The notes under the pieces were generated by a model. It was not told the origin of the DNA. It saw only the letters and a program-made list of their open reading frames with translations, and made no database searches. Shown here one piece after another: positions 26,965-36,267 of a DNA stretch of 56,591 bases. The position numbers were made by a program, and so were the translations under genes. Every line of letters begins with the position of its first letter. The first letter of the stretch is position 1. Source of the stretch: a bacterium TMED217 (GTDB lineage Bacteria; Fidelibacterota; Marinisomatia; Marinisomatales; UBA1611); the NCBI GenBank assembly GCA_002169695.1, contig NHJO01000026.1, forward strand, positions 1-56,591, read 5' to 3'.

Positions 26965-27891
26965 ATGATGATATCTATAATCGTACCAGTATTTAATGAG
27001 GAAGAATCTTTATCAGATCTTTATTTAGAAATAACTGAGAATATTTCTTCTTATGGTGAATGGGAAATTATTTTTATTGATGATGGATCTTCTGACAAAT
27101 CTAAAGATAATATCATTGATATTATTTCAAAAGATTCAAAAGTTAAATTAATTAGTTTTTATAGAAATTTTGGTAAATCAGCTGCTTTATCTGAAGGTTT
27201 TAAGCACTCTAAAGGGGATATTATTATTACTATGGATGCTGACCTTCAAGATGACCCAGCAGAAATTCCAAACTTAATAAATAAAATCAATAAAGGTTTT
27301 GACCTTGTCTCTGGATGGAAAAAAGTTAGACACGATCCTTGGACTAAAACTTTTCCATCAAAAATATTTAATTTTGTTACAAGGATTCTAACTGGTGTGA
27401 AAATTCATGATTTTAATTGTGGATTAAAAGCATATCGTTCATCAGTAATTAAAACTATAGAGATCTTTGGTGGCAGGCATAGGTATATACCAGCATTAGC
27501 GGGGCAAAAGAATTTTTCTGTTTCTGAAATTATTGTTAATCATCGTGCAAGAAAATTTGGTACGACTAAGTATGGTGGTTCAAGATTATTTCATGGATTT
27601 TTTGATTTATTAACTATTTTATTTTTAAATAAATATACTCAACACCCGCTCCATTTTTTTGGTTTTATTGGTTTGACTAGTTTCTCATTTGGAACAATTA
27701 TAGAGTTCATAGTATTGTATTATAAGTTTTCCTTAGGCGAACCTTTTTCTAAGCATATCGCTCTTCTTTTATTAGGAGTGGTTCTTCTATTTATTGGAAT
27801 ACAATTTTTCTCTATAGGATTGTTAGGAGAAATGATGGCAAGATATAGTCAAAGAAAAGAAGATAGAGTTAAAGAGATTATCTCAAATTAA
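26965..27891 (+). CDS. Membrane-anchored GT2 glycosyltransferase (polyprenyl-phosphate type)
   Basis: The 308-residue product has an N-terminal GT2 domain (IIVPVFNEEESL; IIFIDDGSSDKS; TMDADLQDDPAEIP with the DxD-type metal site) and two C-terminal membrane helices (about 225-290). It follows the DPM1/ArnC/GtrB pattern, with the KFGTTKYGGSRLF segment typical of that group. It likely loads a sugar onto undecaprenyl phosphate for a surface polymer. The frame extends from TTG 26941, but the ATG at 26965 (or 26968) starts the first strand directly. It opens the glycan cluster. Confidence 0.87.
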   Translation: MMISIIVPVFNEEESLSDLYLEITENISSYGEWEIIFIDDGSSDKSKDNIIDIISKDSKVKLISFYRNFGKSAALSEGFKHSKGDIIITMDADLQDDPAEIPNLINKINKGFDLVSGWKKVRHDPWTKTFPSKIFNFVTRILTGVKIHDFNCGLKAYRSSVIKTIEIFGGRHRYIPALAGQKNFSVSEIIVNHRARKFGTTKYGGSRLFHGFFDLLTILFLNKYTQHPLHFFGFIGLTSFSFGTIIEFIVLYYKFSLGEPFSKHIALLLLGVVLLFIGIQFFSIGLLGEMMARYSQRKEDRVKEIISN

Positions 27892-27908
27892 GAATAAAAT
27901 AGCTACTT

Positions 27909-28937
27909 ATGGCTACTTCAAATCCAATCATTAGTATCGTTACTCCAACGTATAATCGCTCTGATGAGTTAGATCATTTAATTAAATCTATTAGTAATCA
28001 GACACTAGGAAATGATTATTTTGAAATGGTCATTTCTGATGATGGCTCAACTGATGATACAGAGCAAAGGATAAAGAGATGGATTAAAAAAGTTGGATTT
28101 AAACTGAAATATGTTTGTCAAAATAATAGTGGTCCAGGTGCTGCTAGAAACAATGGTGTAAAAAACTCAAAAGGTGAGCTTATTATTTTTATTGATTCAG
28201 ACTGTGAAGCCAAAAAAAATTGGTTAAAAATAATCTATGATTTTTATAAAGAAAACAAATTTGATGCTTTCGGTGGACCAGATAAGTCAAAAGAAGATTT
28301 TTTACCCATTCAGAGGGCGATAGATTTTTCTATGACATCTTTTTTTACTACAGGTGGAATGAGAGGGCATAATAAAAAAATGTTATCTAAGTTTTATCCA
28401 AGAACACATAATATGGGTGTAAAAAAAGTATTATTTAATAATTTAGGTGGATTTGGGTCACTTCGCCATGGTCAAGATATTGAGCTAAGTAATAGAATCC
28501 ATAAAAGTGGTGCAAAAGTTGTTCTTTTAACTGATGCTATTGTTTTTCATAGGAGGAGAACAACATTGAAAAAATTTTTCCGACAAGTTTTTAATTGGGG
28601 TGTAGCTAGAATTAATCTAGGGAAAATAGATTCAGATATGTTGGAGGTTATTCATTTCGTGCCTTCTTTTTTTACAGTATTCTCATTTTTATCAATATTA
28701 GGTTTAATTATATATCCAGCGATTTTTACTCCATTATTTATTCTTGGATTAGCGGCTTTATTATTTACTAGTATTATAGGAGCTCTTAAAACTAAAAGTA
28801 TAATTGTTATGTTATTATTATTTATTGTAATACCATTTCAATTATTTGGTTATGGATTAGGTTTTATAATAGCGTTTTTTAAAAGATTTATTTTAAATCA
28901 AAATGAATTCACAGGGTTTCAAAAAAAATATTATTGA
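27909..28937 (+). CDS. GT2 family glycosyltransferase with C-terminal membrane helices
   Basis: The 342-residue product has a GT-A fold typical of GT2: ISIVTPTYNRSDEL, MVISDDGSTDDTEQ and the IIFIDSDCEAKKNW metal site, then an acceptor-side region with the FGGPD and LRHGQDIELSNRI landmarks. Two to three membrane helices follow (about 250-330). Part of the run of glycan genes, 17 nt after the previous one. It overlaps the next gene by 4 nt at a TTGA junction. The acceptor and sugar are not predictable. Confidence 0.85.
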   Translation: MATSNPIISIVTPTYNRSDELDHLIKSISNQTLGNDYFEMVISDDGSTDDTEQRIKRWIKKVGFKLKYVCQNNSGPGAARNNGVKNSKGELIIFIDSDCEAKKNWLKIIYDFYKENKFDAFGGPDKSKEDFLPIQRAIDFSMTSFFTTGGMRGHNKKMLSKFYPRTHNMGVKKVLFNNLGGFGSLRHGQDIELSNRIHKSGAKVVLLTDAIVFHRRRTTLKKFFRQVFNWGVARINLGKIDSDMLEVIHFVPSFFTVFSFLSILGLIIYPAIFTPLFILGLAALLFTSIIGALKTKSIIVMLLLFIVIPFQLFGYGLGFIIAFFKRFILNQNEFTGFQKKYY

Positions 28938-30202
28938 ATTTGAAAAACGTATTAATAATATCATATTATTGGCCACCAAGTGGTGGGCCAGGTGTACAGA
29001 GAGTCTTAAAGTTTTGTAAATATCTTCCCCAATATGGATGGAATCCAATTGTCTTAACAGTAAAAGATGGGGAATTTCCAGTTACAGATATTTCATTTGA
29101 AAGCGATTCAAAATCTGTCCAGGCAATTAAAGTTAAGGGAATTTCCTTTTATAGCTTATTTAAAAAAATTGTAGGAAAACAAAAATTGCCTACTCATCAA
29201 TTAAGTCCAGGTTTAAATGATAGCCTTATCACAAGATTTTCTAGGTGGATAAGATATAATCTGATTATTCCTGATGGTAGAATTGGGTGGTATTGGAGTG
29301 CAGTAAAGAGGGGAAAACAAATAGTCTCAGAAAAAAACATTGATTTAATATTTTCAAGTGGGCCTCCGCAAACAGTTCACTTAATCGGTAGATCTATAGC
29401 TAAAAAGACAGATACCGCATGGGTTGCTGATTTTAGAGACCCTTGGACTGATCGTTTTTATTATTATGAAAACCCTAGAAATAGAGTTATTACTTTTTTA
29501 GATAAATATTTAGAAAAAAAAGTATTAAAAGACTGTGACTATTTAGTCACAGTTAGTAAAGGTTTTTTTTCTTTATTAAATAATAATTGGGGTATTGATC
29601 ATAAATCAGAAATAATATATAATGGTTATGATATCGACGATTTTAAATATATTAGTAAGGAATATGATTCAAATGATAGAATTATTATTTCCCATATTGG
29701 ATCTTTGTCCAAATCACAAATTCCTAAAGGATTGTTTAACTCTGTAAGAGTATATAATCAATTGAATAAGAAAAAATCAATATCAATTAAATTAATCGGC
29801 TCAGTTCATTCCTCAATAAAACACTTTGTAGATATAAATAATTTAAATGAATTTTTATCATATAAATCATATGTTAACCATGATTTAGCGATAAAAGAGA
29901 TGGTTCAATCTAAATTTTTATTTTTAGTTATACCTGATCTATCAAATAATGAGGGTATTATACCAGGTAAATTATTCGAGTATTTTGCTAGTAGGACTAA
30001 TATTATTTTAATTGGCAATAAAAATTCTGATGCAGCAAAATTAATGAAAGATTTAGGTTATTATTTTTTTTATGATATAAATGAGAATATAAATTTTAAT
30101 GATATAATAGATCATCACTGCGATGATTCTATAAATATTAAGGCGTTTAGTAGGTCAGAGCAAACAAAGCAATTATCCGAAATATTTGATAAAATAGCAT
30201 GA
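28934..30202 (+). CDS. GT4-like (GT-B fold) glycosyltransferase
   Basis: The 422-residue product begins VLIISYYWPPSGGPGVQRV, the glycine-rich N-lobe start of GT4-type glycosyltransferases, and continues with IFSSGPPQTVHLIG, ADFRDPWTDRF and a C-lobe with KLFEYFASRTNIIL in place of the usual E-x7-E motif. The start is a TTG at 28934, sharing bases with the upstream stop (TTGA); no ATG lies before the first strand, so the TTG is credible. Sugar specificity cannot be seen. Confidence 0.82.
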   Translation: MNLKNVLIISYYWPPSGGPGVQRVLKFCKYLPQYGWNPIVLTVKDGEFPVTDISFESDSKSVQAIKVKGISFYSLFKKIVGKQKLPTHQLSPGLNDSLITRFSRWIRYNLIIPDGRIGWYWSAVKRGKQIVSEKNIDLIFSSGPPQTVHLIGRSIAKKTDTAWVADFRDPWTDRFYYYENPRNRVITFLDKYLEKKVLKDCDYLVTVSKGFFSLLNNNWGIDHKSEIIYNGYDIDDFKYISKEYDSNDRIIISHIGSLSKSQIPKGLFNSVRVYNQLNKKKSISIKLIGSVHSSIKHFVDINNLNEFLSYKSYVNHDLAIKEMVQSKFLFLVIPDLSNNEGIIPGKLFEYFASRTNIILIGNKNSDAAKLMKDLGYYFFYDINENINFNDIIDHHCDDSINIKAFSRSEQTKQLSEIFDKIA

Positions 30203-31080
30203 TGAGAAAATCTGGAAAAAGAATAACTGATATTTCAATTAAAGATGTAAAAAGTTATTTTAAAGATGAGCGTTATAAAATAAAAAAACGAGTTGATTCT
30301 TATAGTGAATTACCAGAATTGATGTTTTCTGAAATGAATCCTGTTTTTGTTGTATCAACTGGGAGGGCAGGGAGTGAGCTTCTTGTGAAACTATTTAGTG
30401 AATCAAATATAGGAAGTGTATACCACGAGCCTAGGCCTAGGATGTTTTACGGATCTAAATTGTCATTTGAATTAAACCAGAATCTTCAGTCAAAACAAAT
30501 AGCATATTTAAATGCTCGATATGATTTATTAAAAAAATCTTACCTTGAAGAAAGACGTTTTGTAGAAACTAATAATAGGAATTCGTTTTTTATTAGTGCA
30601 TTAAACAACCTCTTTCCCAAAGCAAAATTTATTCATTTAGTTCGGCATCCCGGTGATTTTGTTAGAAGTGGTATCCGAAGAAAATATTATTCTGGAAATG
30701 AAAATGATGATAGCAGAATTAAACCGAATACAATTGAAAAGTCTTTAAATGATTGGGATAGATTTAGTGATGTTCAAAAAGTAGGTTGGTTATGGAATGC
30801 TACGAATAATTACATTGAAGAAGAAAAAAAGGACATAAACCTTAATAAAGTATTATTGATAAAATCAGAAGATTTATTTTTAAAAACAGATACATATAAT
30901 AAGATATGTAATTTTCTTAATCATCCTTTATTAAATGATAAAAAAATAGATCGTATTATCAAGAAACCAATTAATAAACAAAAACAAAGTTCTTATCCAA
31001 AATGGAAAGATTGGTCGGAAGGTGACAAATCATCTTTAATTAAGATTACTCCTTTAGGTAAAAAATATGGGTATTGGTAA
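30199..31080 (+). CDS. Sulfotransferase family protein
   Basis: The 293-residue product has the two PAPS-binding signatures of carbohydrate sulfotransferases: the 5'-phosphosulfate loop as VVSTGRAGSELLVKLF (about residues 50-65) and the 3'-phosphate site as FIHLVRHPGDFVRSGIR (about 144-160). A Lys- and Trp-rich C-terminal tail follows. It overlaps the GT4-like gene by 4 nt and the methyltransferase gene by 1 nt, so it is embedded in the glycan cluster and most likely sulfates that glycan. No PAPS synthesis genes are in the window. Confidence 0.85.
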   Translation: MMRKSGKRITDISIKDVKSYFKDERYKIKKRVDSYSELPELMFSEMNPVFVVSTGRAGSELLVKLFSESNIGSVYHEPRPRMFYGSKLSFELNQNLQSKQIAYLNARYDLLKKSYLEERRFVETNNRNSFFISALNNLFPKAKFIHLVRHPGDFVRSGIRRKYYSGNENDDSRIKPNTIEKSLNDWDRFSDVQKVGWLWNATNNYIEEEKKDINLNKVLLIKSEDLFLKTDTYNKICNFLNHPLLNDKKIDRIIKKPINKQKQSSYPKWKDWSEGDKSSLIKITPLGKKYGYW

Positions 31081-31670
31081 TGAGTGTAAAGAGAGATGAA
31101 AAAAAACCAATATTACTTGATATCGGTTGTGGAAAAAATAAACAAATACGTTCAGACTATAAAGTAATTGGAGTTGATATTTGGGAGAACTCAGATGCAG
31201 ATATTATTGGACTCGCCAATCATTTACCTTTCGATGATTCCTCTGTTGATGCGATATACACAAGACACTTTCTTGAACATTTTACATATGAAGAAACTAT
31301 TGAACTTTTTAATGAGTTTTTCAGAGTATTAAAGCCAGGTTGTTCAGTTGACATCGTTGTTCCCCATGTGAGTTGTATATCTGCTTTTCAAGATCCAACA
31401 CATAAAGCATTTTTTACAAAAAGGTCTTTTTTTAAATATAAGCATACAGGGTTTTATGTTGAAAAAGTTAAGTTTTATTGGTTTAGGCATCCATATAGAG
31501 GCTGGTTCCCCTTTATCATATATCCAATGAATAAAATCCTAAACCTTTTTAATGGTTTAGAGAGATTTTCGGGGTTAATTGGAGGAATATATGAGGTTCA
31601 TTGCAGGATGATTAAAGACTCTTCTGAATTAGATTTAAAACATACACCCGGCGCAAAATTACTTAATTAA
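31080..31670 (+). CDS. Class I SAM-dependent methyltransferase
   Basis: The 196-residue product has motif I as LLDIGCGKNKQI, an acidic motif II (VIGVDIWE), LPFDDSSVDAIYTRHFLEHF and VLKPGCSVDIVVPH, the layout of small UbiE/BioC-like Methyltransf_11 enzymes. The frame opens at a TTG (31074); the ATG at 31080, which overlaps the sulfotransferase stop by 1 nt, is preferred. Its location between a sulfotransferase and a GT2 suggests methylation of a sugar or lipid intermediate. Confidence 0.85.
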   Translation: MSVKRDEKKPILLDIGCGKNKQIRSDYKVIGVDIWENSDADIIGLANHLPFDDSSVDAIYTRHFLEHFTYEETIELFNEFFRVLKPGCSVDIVVPHVSCISAFQDPTHKAFFTKRSFFKYKHTGFYVEKVKFYWFRHPYRGWFPFIIYPMNKILNLFNGLERFSGLIGGIYEVHCRMIKDSSELDLKHTPGAKLLN

Positions 31671-31674
31671 TAAA

Positions 31675-32400
31675 ATGGAACAAAAAACTACTATTATTAT
31701 AGTTACTTATAATGCATATGATTATGTAAAAAGATGTATTGAGTCGGTTATAAAGTATACTAGTAGTATTCATGAAATTATATTAATTGATAATAAATCT
31801 GATCAAAAAACCAGAGATTATGTTAAATCGTTTTCTTCTGATAAAAGATTTAATATTATTTTAAATAAAAAAAATATTTTATGGTGCCCAGCATGTAATC
31901 AAGGATTTAAAAAAGCTTCTTCTGATTCACAATTTATTGTTTTACTTAATTCAGATGTTGAAATACATAGAAAAGATTGGCTTATTAGGCTTCAAAATCC
32001 AATGTTAGATAATGATATAATTGGTTTATCGGGTATAAAATATAATTTTCAACCTATAAAACCAACATACGGGGCTTTAGATGGGTGTTGCCTAATGATA
32101 AGAAAATCTCATTTAGATGAATTAGGGTATTTTGATGAAAATTATCCTTGGAACGGTGCTCCTTATATTTTTACTCAGAAAGCATGGAAGAGAGGCATTA
32201 AATATTACTATATCGATGATCAAAAACTATTAACTCATTTTGGGAAAAAATCTCGATTAGATAAAAATGTTCAATTAAAGAACAACTCGATTGATAAACG
32301 ATCAATTATTTTAAAAGAAGGATTAAAACCCGGGTTAGATATTTTTTCTTGGATATTATATAAGATGTCTTTTTTTGATATAAATAAGCGATTATTATAG
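31675..32400 (+). CDS. GT2 family glycosyltransferase (Rhamnosyltransferase-like)
   Basis: The 241-residue product has a GT-A core with IIIVTYNAYDYVKRCIES, IILIDNKSDQKTRDYV and the LLNSDVEIHRKDWL metal site, then the GALDGCCLMIRKSHLDELGYFDE segment typical of GT2 proteins acting on polysaccharides. It is shorter than most, with no membrane helices. Five nt separate it from the upstream methyltransferase gene. Confidence 0.85.
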   Translation: MEQKTTIIIVTYNAYDYVKRCIESVIKYTSSIHEIILIDNKSDQKTRDYVKSFSSDKRFNIILNKKNILWCPACNQGFKKASSDSQFIVLLNSDVEIHRKDWLIRLQNPMLDNDIIGLSGIKYNFQPIKPTYGALDGCCLMIRKSHLDELGYFDENYPWNGAPYIFTQKAWKRGIKYYYIDDQKLLTHFGKKSRLDKNVQLKNNSIDKRSIILKEGLKPGLDIFSWILYKMSFFDINKRLL

Positions 32401-32452
32401 AAAATTAGATTTGATTGGTTTAATTAATTATGGAGTATCTATAGCATAAAAA

Positions 32453-33922
32453 ATGGCTATTCGTTCTAAAATTAAGTCTTTCGGCTATTCAACAGTGATT
32501 TATGGTTTTTCAAATTTATTGACAAAGATTGTTGCAGTTACACTTATTCCTCTTTATACAAATTATCTGAGCGTTTATGAAGTCGGAATTATAGCTTTAT
32601 TAGAGATGGTGGAGTTATTTGTTGTTACTCTTATTCCTATGGGTTGTGTGAATGCAATGTGGCGATATCTACCGAATGAAAAAACATCAATAAAACATAA
32701 AATAATTATATCATCTTTTACGGTTATAATAATTAGTGGATTTTTGATAACAGCAGTTTTATTATTTTTCAAAAACTCTTTAATTAATATTTTAAATATT
32801 GATACTAGTATTAATCTTATTTCCTATGTTATAGTAAGCTGTTTTTTAAGGGCAATATCTAATTTTATTTATTGGATTTTGCAGTATAGGAATCAGGCCT
32901 TTTCTTATTTAATATTATCTTTAACACAATTCATTAGCCTTATTGGTTTAACAATTTATTTTATAATTGGTATTGAATCAGGTGTCATAGGGATTTATTA
33001 TGCAAAAATCATTGTATTTTCTATTTTACTAATTGCTACAATATTTTTTTTATTAAAAACAGTACCTGCAATGCCATCTATAAATTTAATGAAAAAACTT
33101 TTATTATATGGCTTACCAATCATTCCATTAATTTTATATTTGCCAGTTCTCACTGTATCAGATAGATATTTTTTACAATTGTATGGCTCCGTTGAAGATG
33201 TAGGAAGATATGGTATAGCATATAAATTTGGGATGTTGATAAATATGTTCTTAGTATTGCCTATTCAAAAGTCTTGGGGCCCACAGATGTTCCAAGTAGG
33301 TATTGCATCTGAAGATAATAAGAAGATACATCAAGATATAACATTTTATTATTCGTTCATCGGACAGTTTATCATTATATCCCTCAGTTTTTTTGCTGAT
33401 ACAATACTAACAGTTTTCGCTAATAAAAATTATTTAGAGGTATCCTGGGTAATCCCATGGATATCATTGGCATATTTTATTGGAGGGTTTAAAATTTTCT
33501 TAATGGCGAGTGCATCATTAGCAGATAGGACAGATCTATTTATAAAAACAGGTCTTTTAACAATTTCAGCTAATTTATTTTTGAATTTTTTTCTTATTAA
33601 AGAATATGGTGTATTAGGTGCAGTTTCTTCTACTATTATATCTTATATAATACTCATATTTCTATTATTTATTTATTCTCGTGGTTTAAATAATATAATA
33701 TGGCCTATAAAAAAAATTATACATGGTACAGTTTTAACAATATTAATAATTAGTGTTTTTAATATAATTAAAGATTATAATTTTGATTATGAGATTATGA
33801 TTAAGTTTATTTTATTAATGTCATTCCCAGTTTTAAGTATTTTAACCAAATTAATAGGTTCTAAGGAGATTAGTGGCATAAAATATCTTTGGAAGATAAT
33901 GACCGCAAAAATAATAACATGA
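32453..33922 (+). CDS. Polysaccharide flippase, Wzx/MATE-like
   Basis: The 489-residue protein has about 12-14 membrane helices and the family's opening GFSNLLTKIVAVTLIPLYTNYLS segment, with the later FLQLYGSVEDVGRYGIAYKFGM motif of Polysacc_synt exporters. It should flip a lipid-linked glycan across the inner membrane. It follows three glycosyltransferase genes, the sulfotransferase and the methyltransferase. Its stop overlaps the YfhO-type gene by 4 nt. Confidence 0.9.
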   Translation: MAIRSKIKSFGYSTVIYGFSNLLTKIVAVTLIPLYTNYLSVYEVGIIALLEMVELFVVTLIPMGCVNAMWRYLPNEKTSIKHKIIISSFTVIIISGFLITAVLLFFKNSLINILNIDTSINLISYVIVSCFLRAISNFIYWILQYRNQAFSYLILSLTQFISLIGLTIYFIIGIESGVIGIYYAKIIVFSILLIATIFFLLKTVPAMPSINLMKKLLLYGLPIIPLILYLPVLTVSDRYFLQLYGSVEDVGRYGIAYKFGMLINMFLVLPIQKSWGPQMFQVGIASEDNKKIHQDITFYYSFIGQFIIISLSFFADTILTVFANKNYLEVSWVIPWISLAYFIGGFKIFLMASASLADRTDLFIKTGLLTISANLFLNFFLIKEYGVLGAVSSTIISYIILIFLLFIYSRGLNNIIWPIKKIIHGTVLTILIISVFNIIKDYNFDYEIMIKFILLMSFPVLSILTKLIGSKEISGIKYLWKIMTAKIIT

Positions 33923-36267
33923 ATAAAAAATACGCGTGGTTGATATTACCAGTCATATCATTTATTTTTTTAAATGATCTTATATTAAATAATAAAATTC
34001 CATTAGCTAGTGATATGGTAGCACATGAGCCTATTAAGCAATGGAAGCAAACTACAACTGAGTTTCCTCATTGGTTTCCAAATCTTTTTTCTGGTATGCC
34101 TTCATATGGTGGATATATATATACCCCGGGTCATCCTCTAAAGCCAATATTAGACCTATTATTATTCAATACTGGTATTAAACTTTGGTTTTATTTATCG
34201 ATAGGAGGTGTAGGTCTTTTTTTCTTTCTTCGTTTTTTAAAAATTTCTATTAATTCTTCTATCTTTGGAGGGGTAGCATATTCTTTAACTCCATATGTTT
34301 TTGGATTAATTAATGCAGGGCATAATAATAAAATAATGGCTGGTGCTTTTATACCGTGGGTTGTATTTGGTGCCTTATATATGTTTAAACATCGATCTCT
34401 TAAATCTGTCTTATTTTTAAGCTTATTTTCTGCATTACAGCTTTGGACCAATCATCCTCAAATCGTTTATTATACCTGGATGGTTATTGGTTTATGGTGG
34501 TTGTTAGACTTAATTATTTCTTTAATAAAAAAGCGTATAAATATAAATACATCGTTTGTTGGATTAGGTCTAATGATTATATCATTAGTAATGTCATTGT
34601 TAATGGTCTCAGACCCTTATTATGAGGTATATAAATTTCAATCTGAATCAAATAGAGGATCTCCATCAGTATTAGACCAAACAAATGATACAAAGAAAGG
34701 AACAAAATGGGATTATGCGACCCAGTGGTCTTTTCATCCAGTTGAAACTATCTCATTTATTTTCCCTTATTATTTTGGGTTACAGAATTTTTCTGTGAAA
34801 GATAGAAGTTCTCCGGAAAAATTTATGAAGCAAGCTTCTTACTGGGGATATATGCCCTTCACTCAGTCAACACATTATCTTGGTTTATTAGTGATGATTT
34901 TTTCTTTTTATGGCATACTGTATTTCTTTAAATACAAGGTAATGAAAAGGATAGAAATTATATTATGGATTATTACTATTGCTGTGGTCATAACTGGTTT
35001 TGGTAGTCATTTTTCTATGATTTATAAACCATTATTCTATTTTGCTCCTTTTTTCTCAAAATTTAGAGTGCCATCAATGATTTATATGATGCTTTCTTTG
35101 ATTTTGCCAATGATTGCTGCAATTAACCTTGATAAAATGACTGATAATGAAAATAAAGGGATGATTTTTAGTGATGCCTTACAAGTATTTGGAGTATTTA
35201 TTTCATTAAGTCTTTTCTTTTTTTTATTTGGAGAAAGTATTCTTTCATTCTCTTCATCTGGGGATACTAGGTTCCCTCAATATTTAGATATAGTCCAAAA
35301 TATTAGAGTTGCCCTTTTTAATAAAGGTTTAATACTTGCACTATTTGTTAGTATTGTAACATTACTTTTGATTTGGCTTTATTCTGAAGATAGACTTAGT
35401 AAAAATGTATTGACATATTTTTTTATTGGTATTCTTGCAACAGATTTATGGATTATCAATAATGAGTTTCTTTCTTTGAAACCATCAAAGAGCATGGAAA
35501 ATCAATTTTATGAAACTAAAGACATTCTTTTTATGAAAAATGATACTAGTAGATTCAGGATTTATCCTGTTGATGAGTTTAACTCTAATAAATTTGGATA
35601 TTGGAATATCGAATCAATCGGGGGATATAGAGCAGTTAAGCTTAGACACTATCAAGACCTAATGGATAAATCTAACTTTCGCAAACCTGAATTATTAAAT
35701 ATGCTTAATGTGAAGTATCTAATTACAAGGAAAAAAGTTAAGAGCAGTTCATTTAAGCAGGTACCTGGAATAACTAATTTATATGAAAACCTTGATATGC
35801 TTCCTAGAGCTTGGTTTGTTAGTAATATAACAAATGTTAACGATCAAGAATCATCGCTATCTAAAGTAATGGATATTTCTTTTAGGCCAAAAAAGACTGC
35901 AGTCATTGTAAATTATAATGGTCCAGAATTATCTAGTTCTTTAGATGGCTCGATTGACTCAATATCCTATTCAACTAATAATATTAAATTAAATTGTCAA
36001 ACTAATGGTGGCGCATTATTAGTTCTATCTGAAATATTTTATCAACCTGGATGGAAATGCAAAATTGATGGTGTGATTACTCCAATATATCAAACCAATC
36101 ACATACTGAGATCAGTTTATGTCCCAGATGGAAGTCACAATATTGAATTCTATTATGATAGTACGAATTGGAAAATTGCTAGAATTATTTCAAGGTCTTC
36201 TTTCTTTATATTATTAATATTTTTAGGTGTTATTTTATTTAGGGAAAATAAAATAAAATTACTATGA
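33919..36267 (+). CDS. YfhO-family membrane protein
   Basis: The 782-residue membrane protein has about 12-13 helices and resembles YfhO, a GT-C-like family implicated in glycosylation of teichoic acid or other surface polymers. The N-terminal loop after the first helix has DMVAHEPIKQWKQ, with the acidic DM, and a C-terminal soluble domain (about 530-750) is beta-rich. The frame opens at TTG 33889, but ATG 33919 fits the 4-nt overlap with the flippase gene. A glycosyltransferase role is inferred from fold and neighbours. Confidence 0.8.
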   Translation: MNKKYAWLILPVISFIFLNDLILNNKIPLASDMVAHEPIKQWKQTTTEFPHWFPNLFSGMPSYGGYIYTPGHPLKPILDLLLFNTGIKLWFYLSIGGVGLFFFLRFLKISINSSIFGGVAYSLTPYVFGLINAGHNNKIMAGAFIPWVVFGALYMFKHRSLKSVLFLSLFSALQLWTNHPQIVYYTWMVIGLWWLLDLIISLIKKRININTSFVGLGLMIISLVMSLLMVSDPYYEVYKFQSESNRGSPSVLDQTNDTKKGTKWDYATQWSFHPVETISFIFPYYFGLQNFSVKDRSSPEKFMKQASYWGYMPFTQSTHYLGLLVMIFSFYGILYFFKYKVMKRIEIILWIITIAVVITGFGSHFSMIYKPLFYFAPFFSKFRVPSMIYMMLSLILPMIAAINLDKMTDNENKGMIFSDALQVFGVFISLSLFFFLFGESILSFSSSGDTRFPQYLDIVQNIRVALFNKGLILALFVSIVTLLLIWLYSEDRLSKNVLTYFFIGILATDLWIINNEFLSLKPSKSMENQFYETKDILFMKNDTSRFRIYPVDEFNSNKFGYWNIESIGGYRAVKLRHYQDLMDKSNFRKPELLNMLNVKYLITRKKVKSSSFKQVPGITNLYENLDMLPRAWFVSNITNVNDQESSLSKVMDISFRPKKTAVIVNYNGPELSSSLDGSIDSISYSTNNIKLNCQTNGGALLVLSEIFYQPGWKCKIDGVITPIYQTNHILRSVYVPDGSHNIEFYYDSTNWKIARIISRSSFFILLIFLGVILFRENKIKLL

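Noticed and set aside
26965-36267. Glycan cluster as a recently acquired island
   Set aside because: Base composition and gene density look like the rest of the window, with no integrase, transposase, tRNA or flanking repeat. Transfer cannot be excluded but nothing here shows it.
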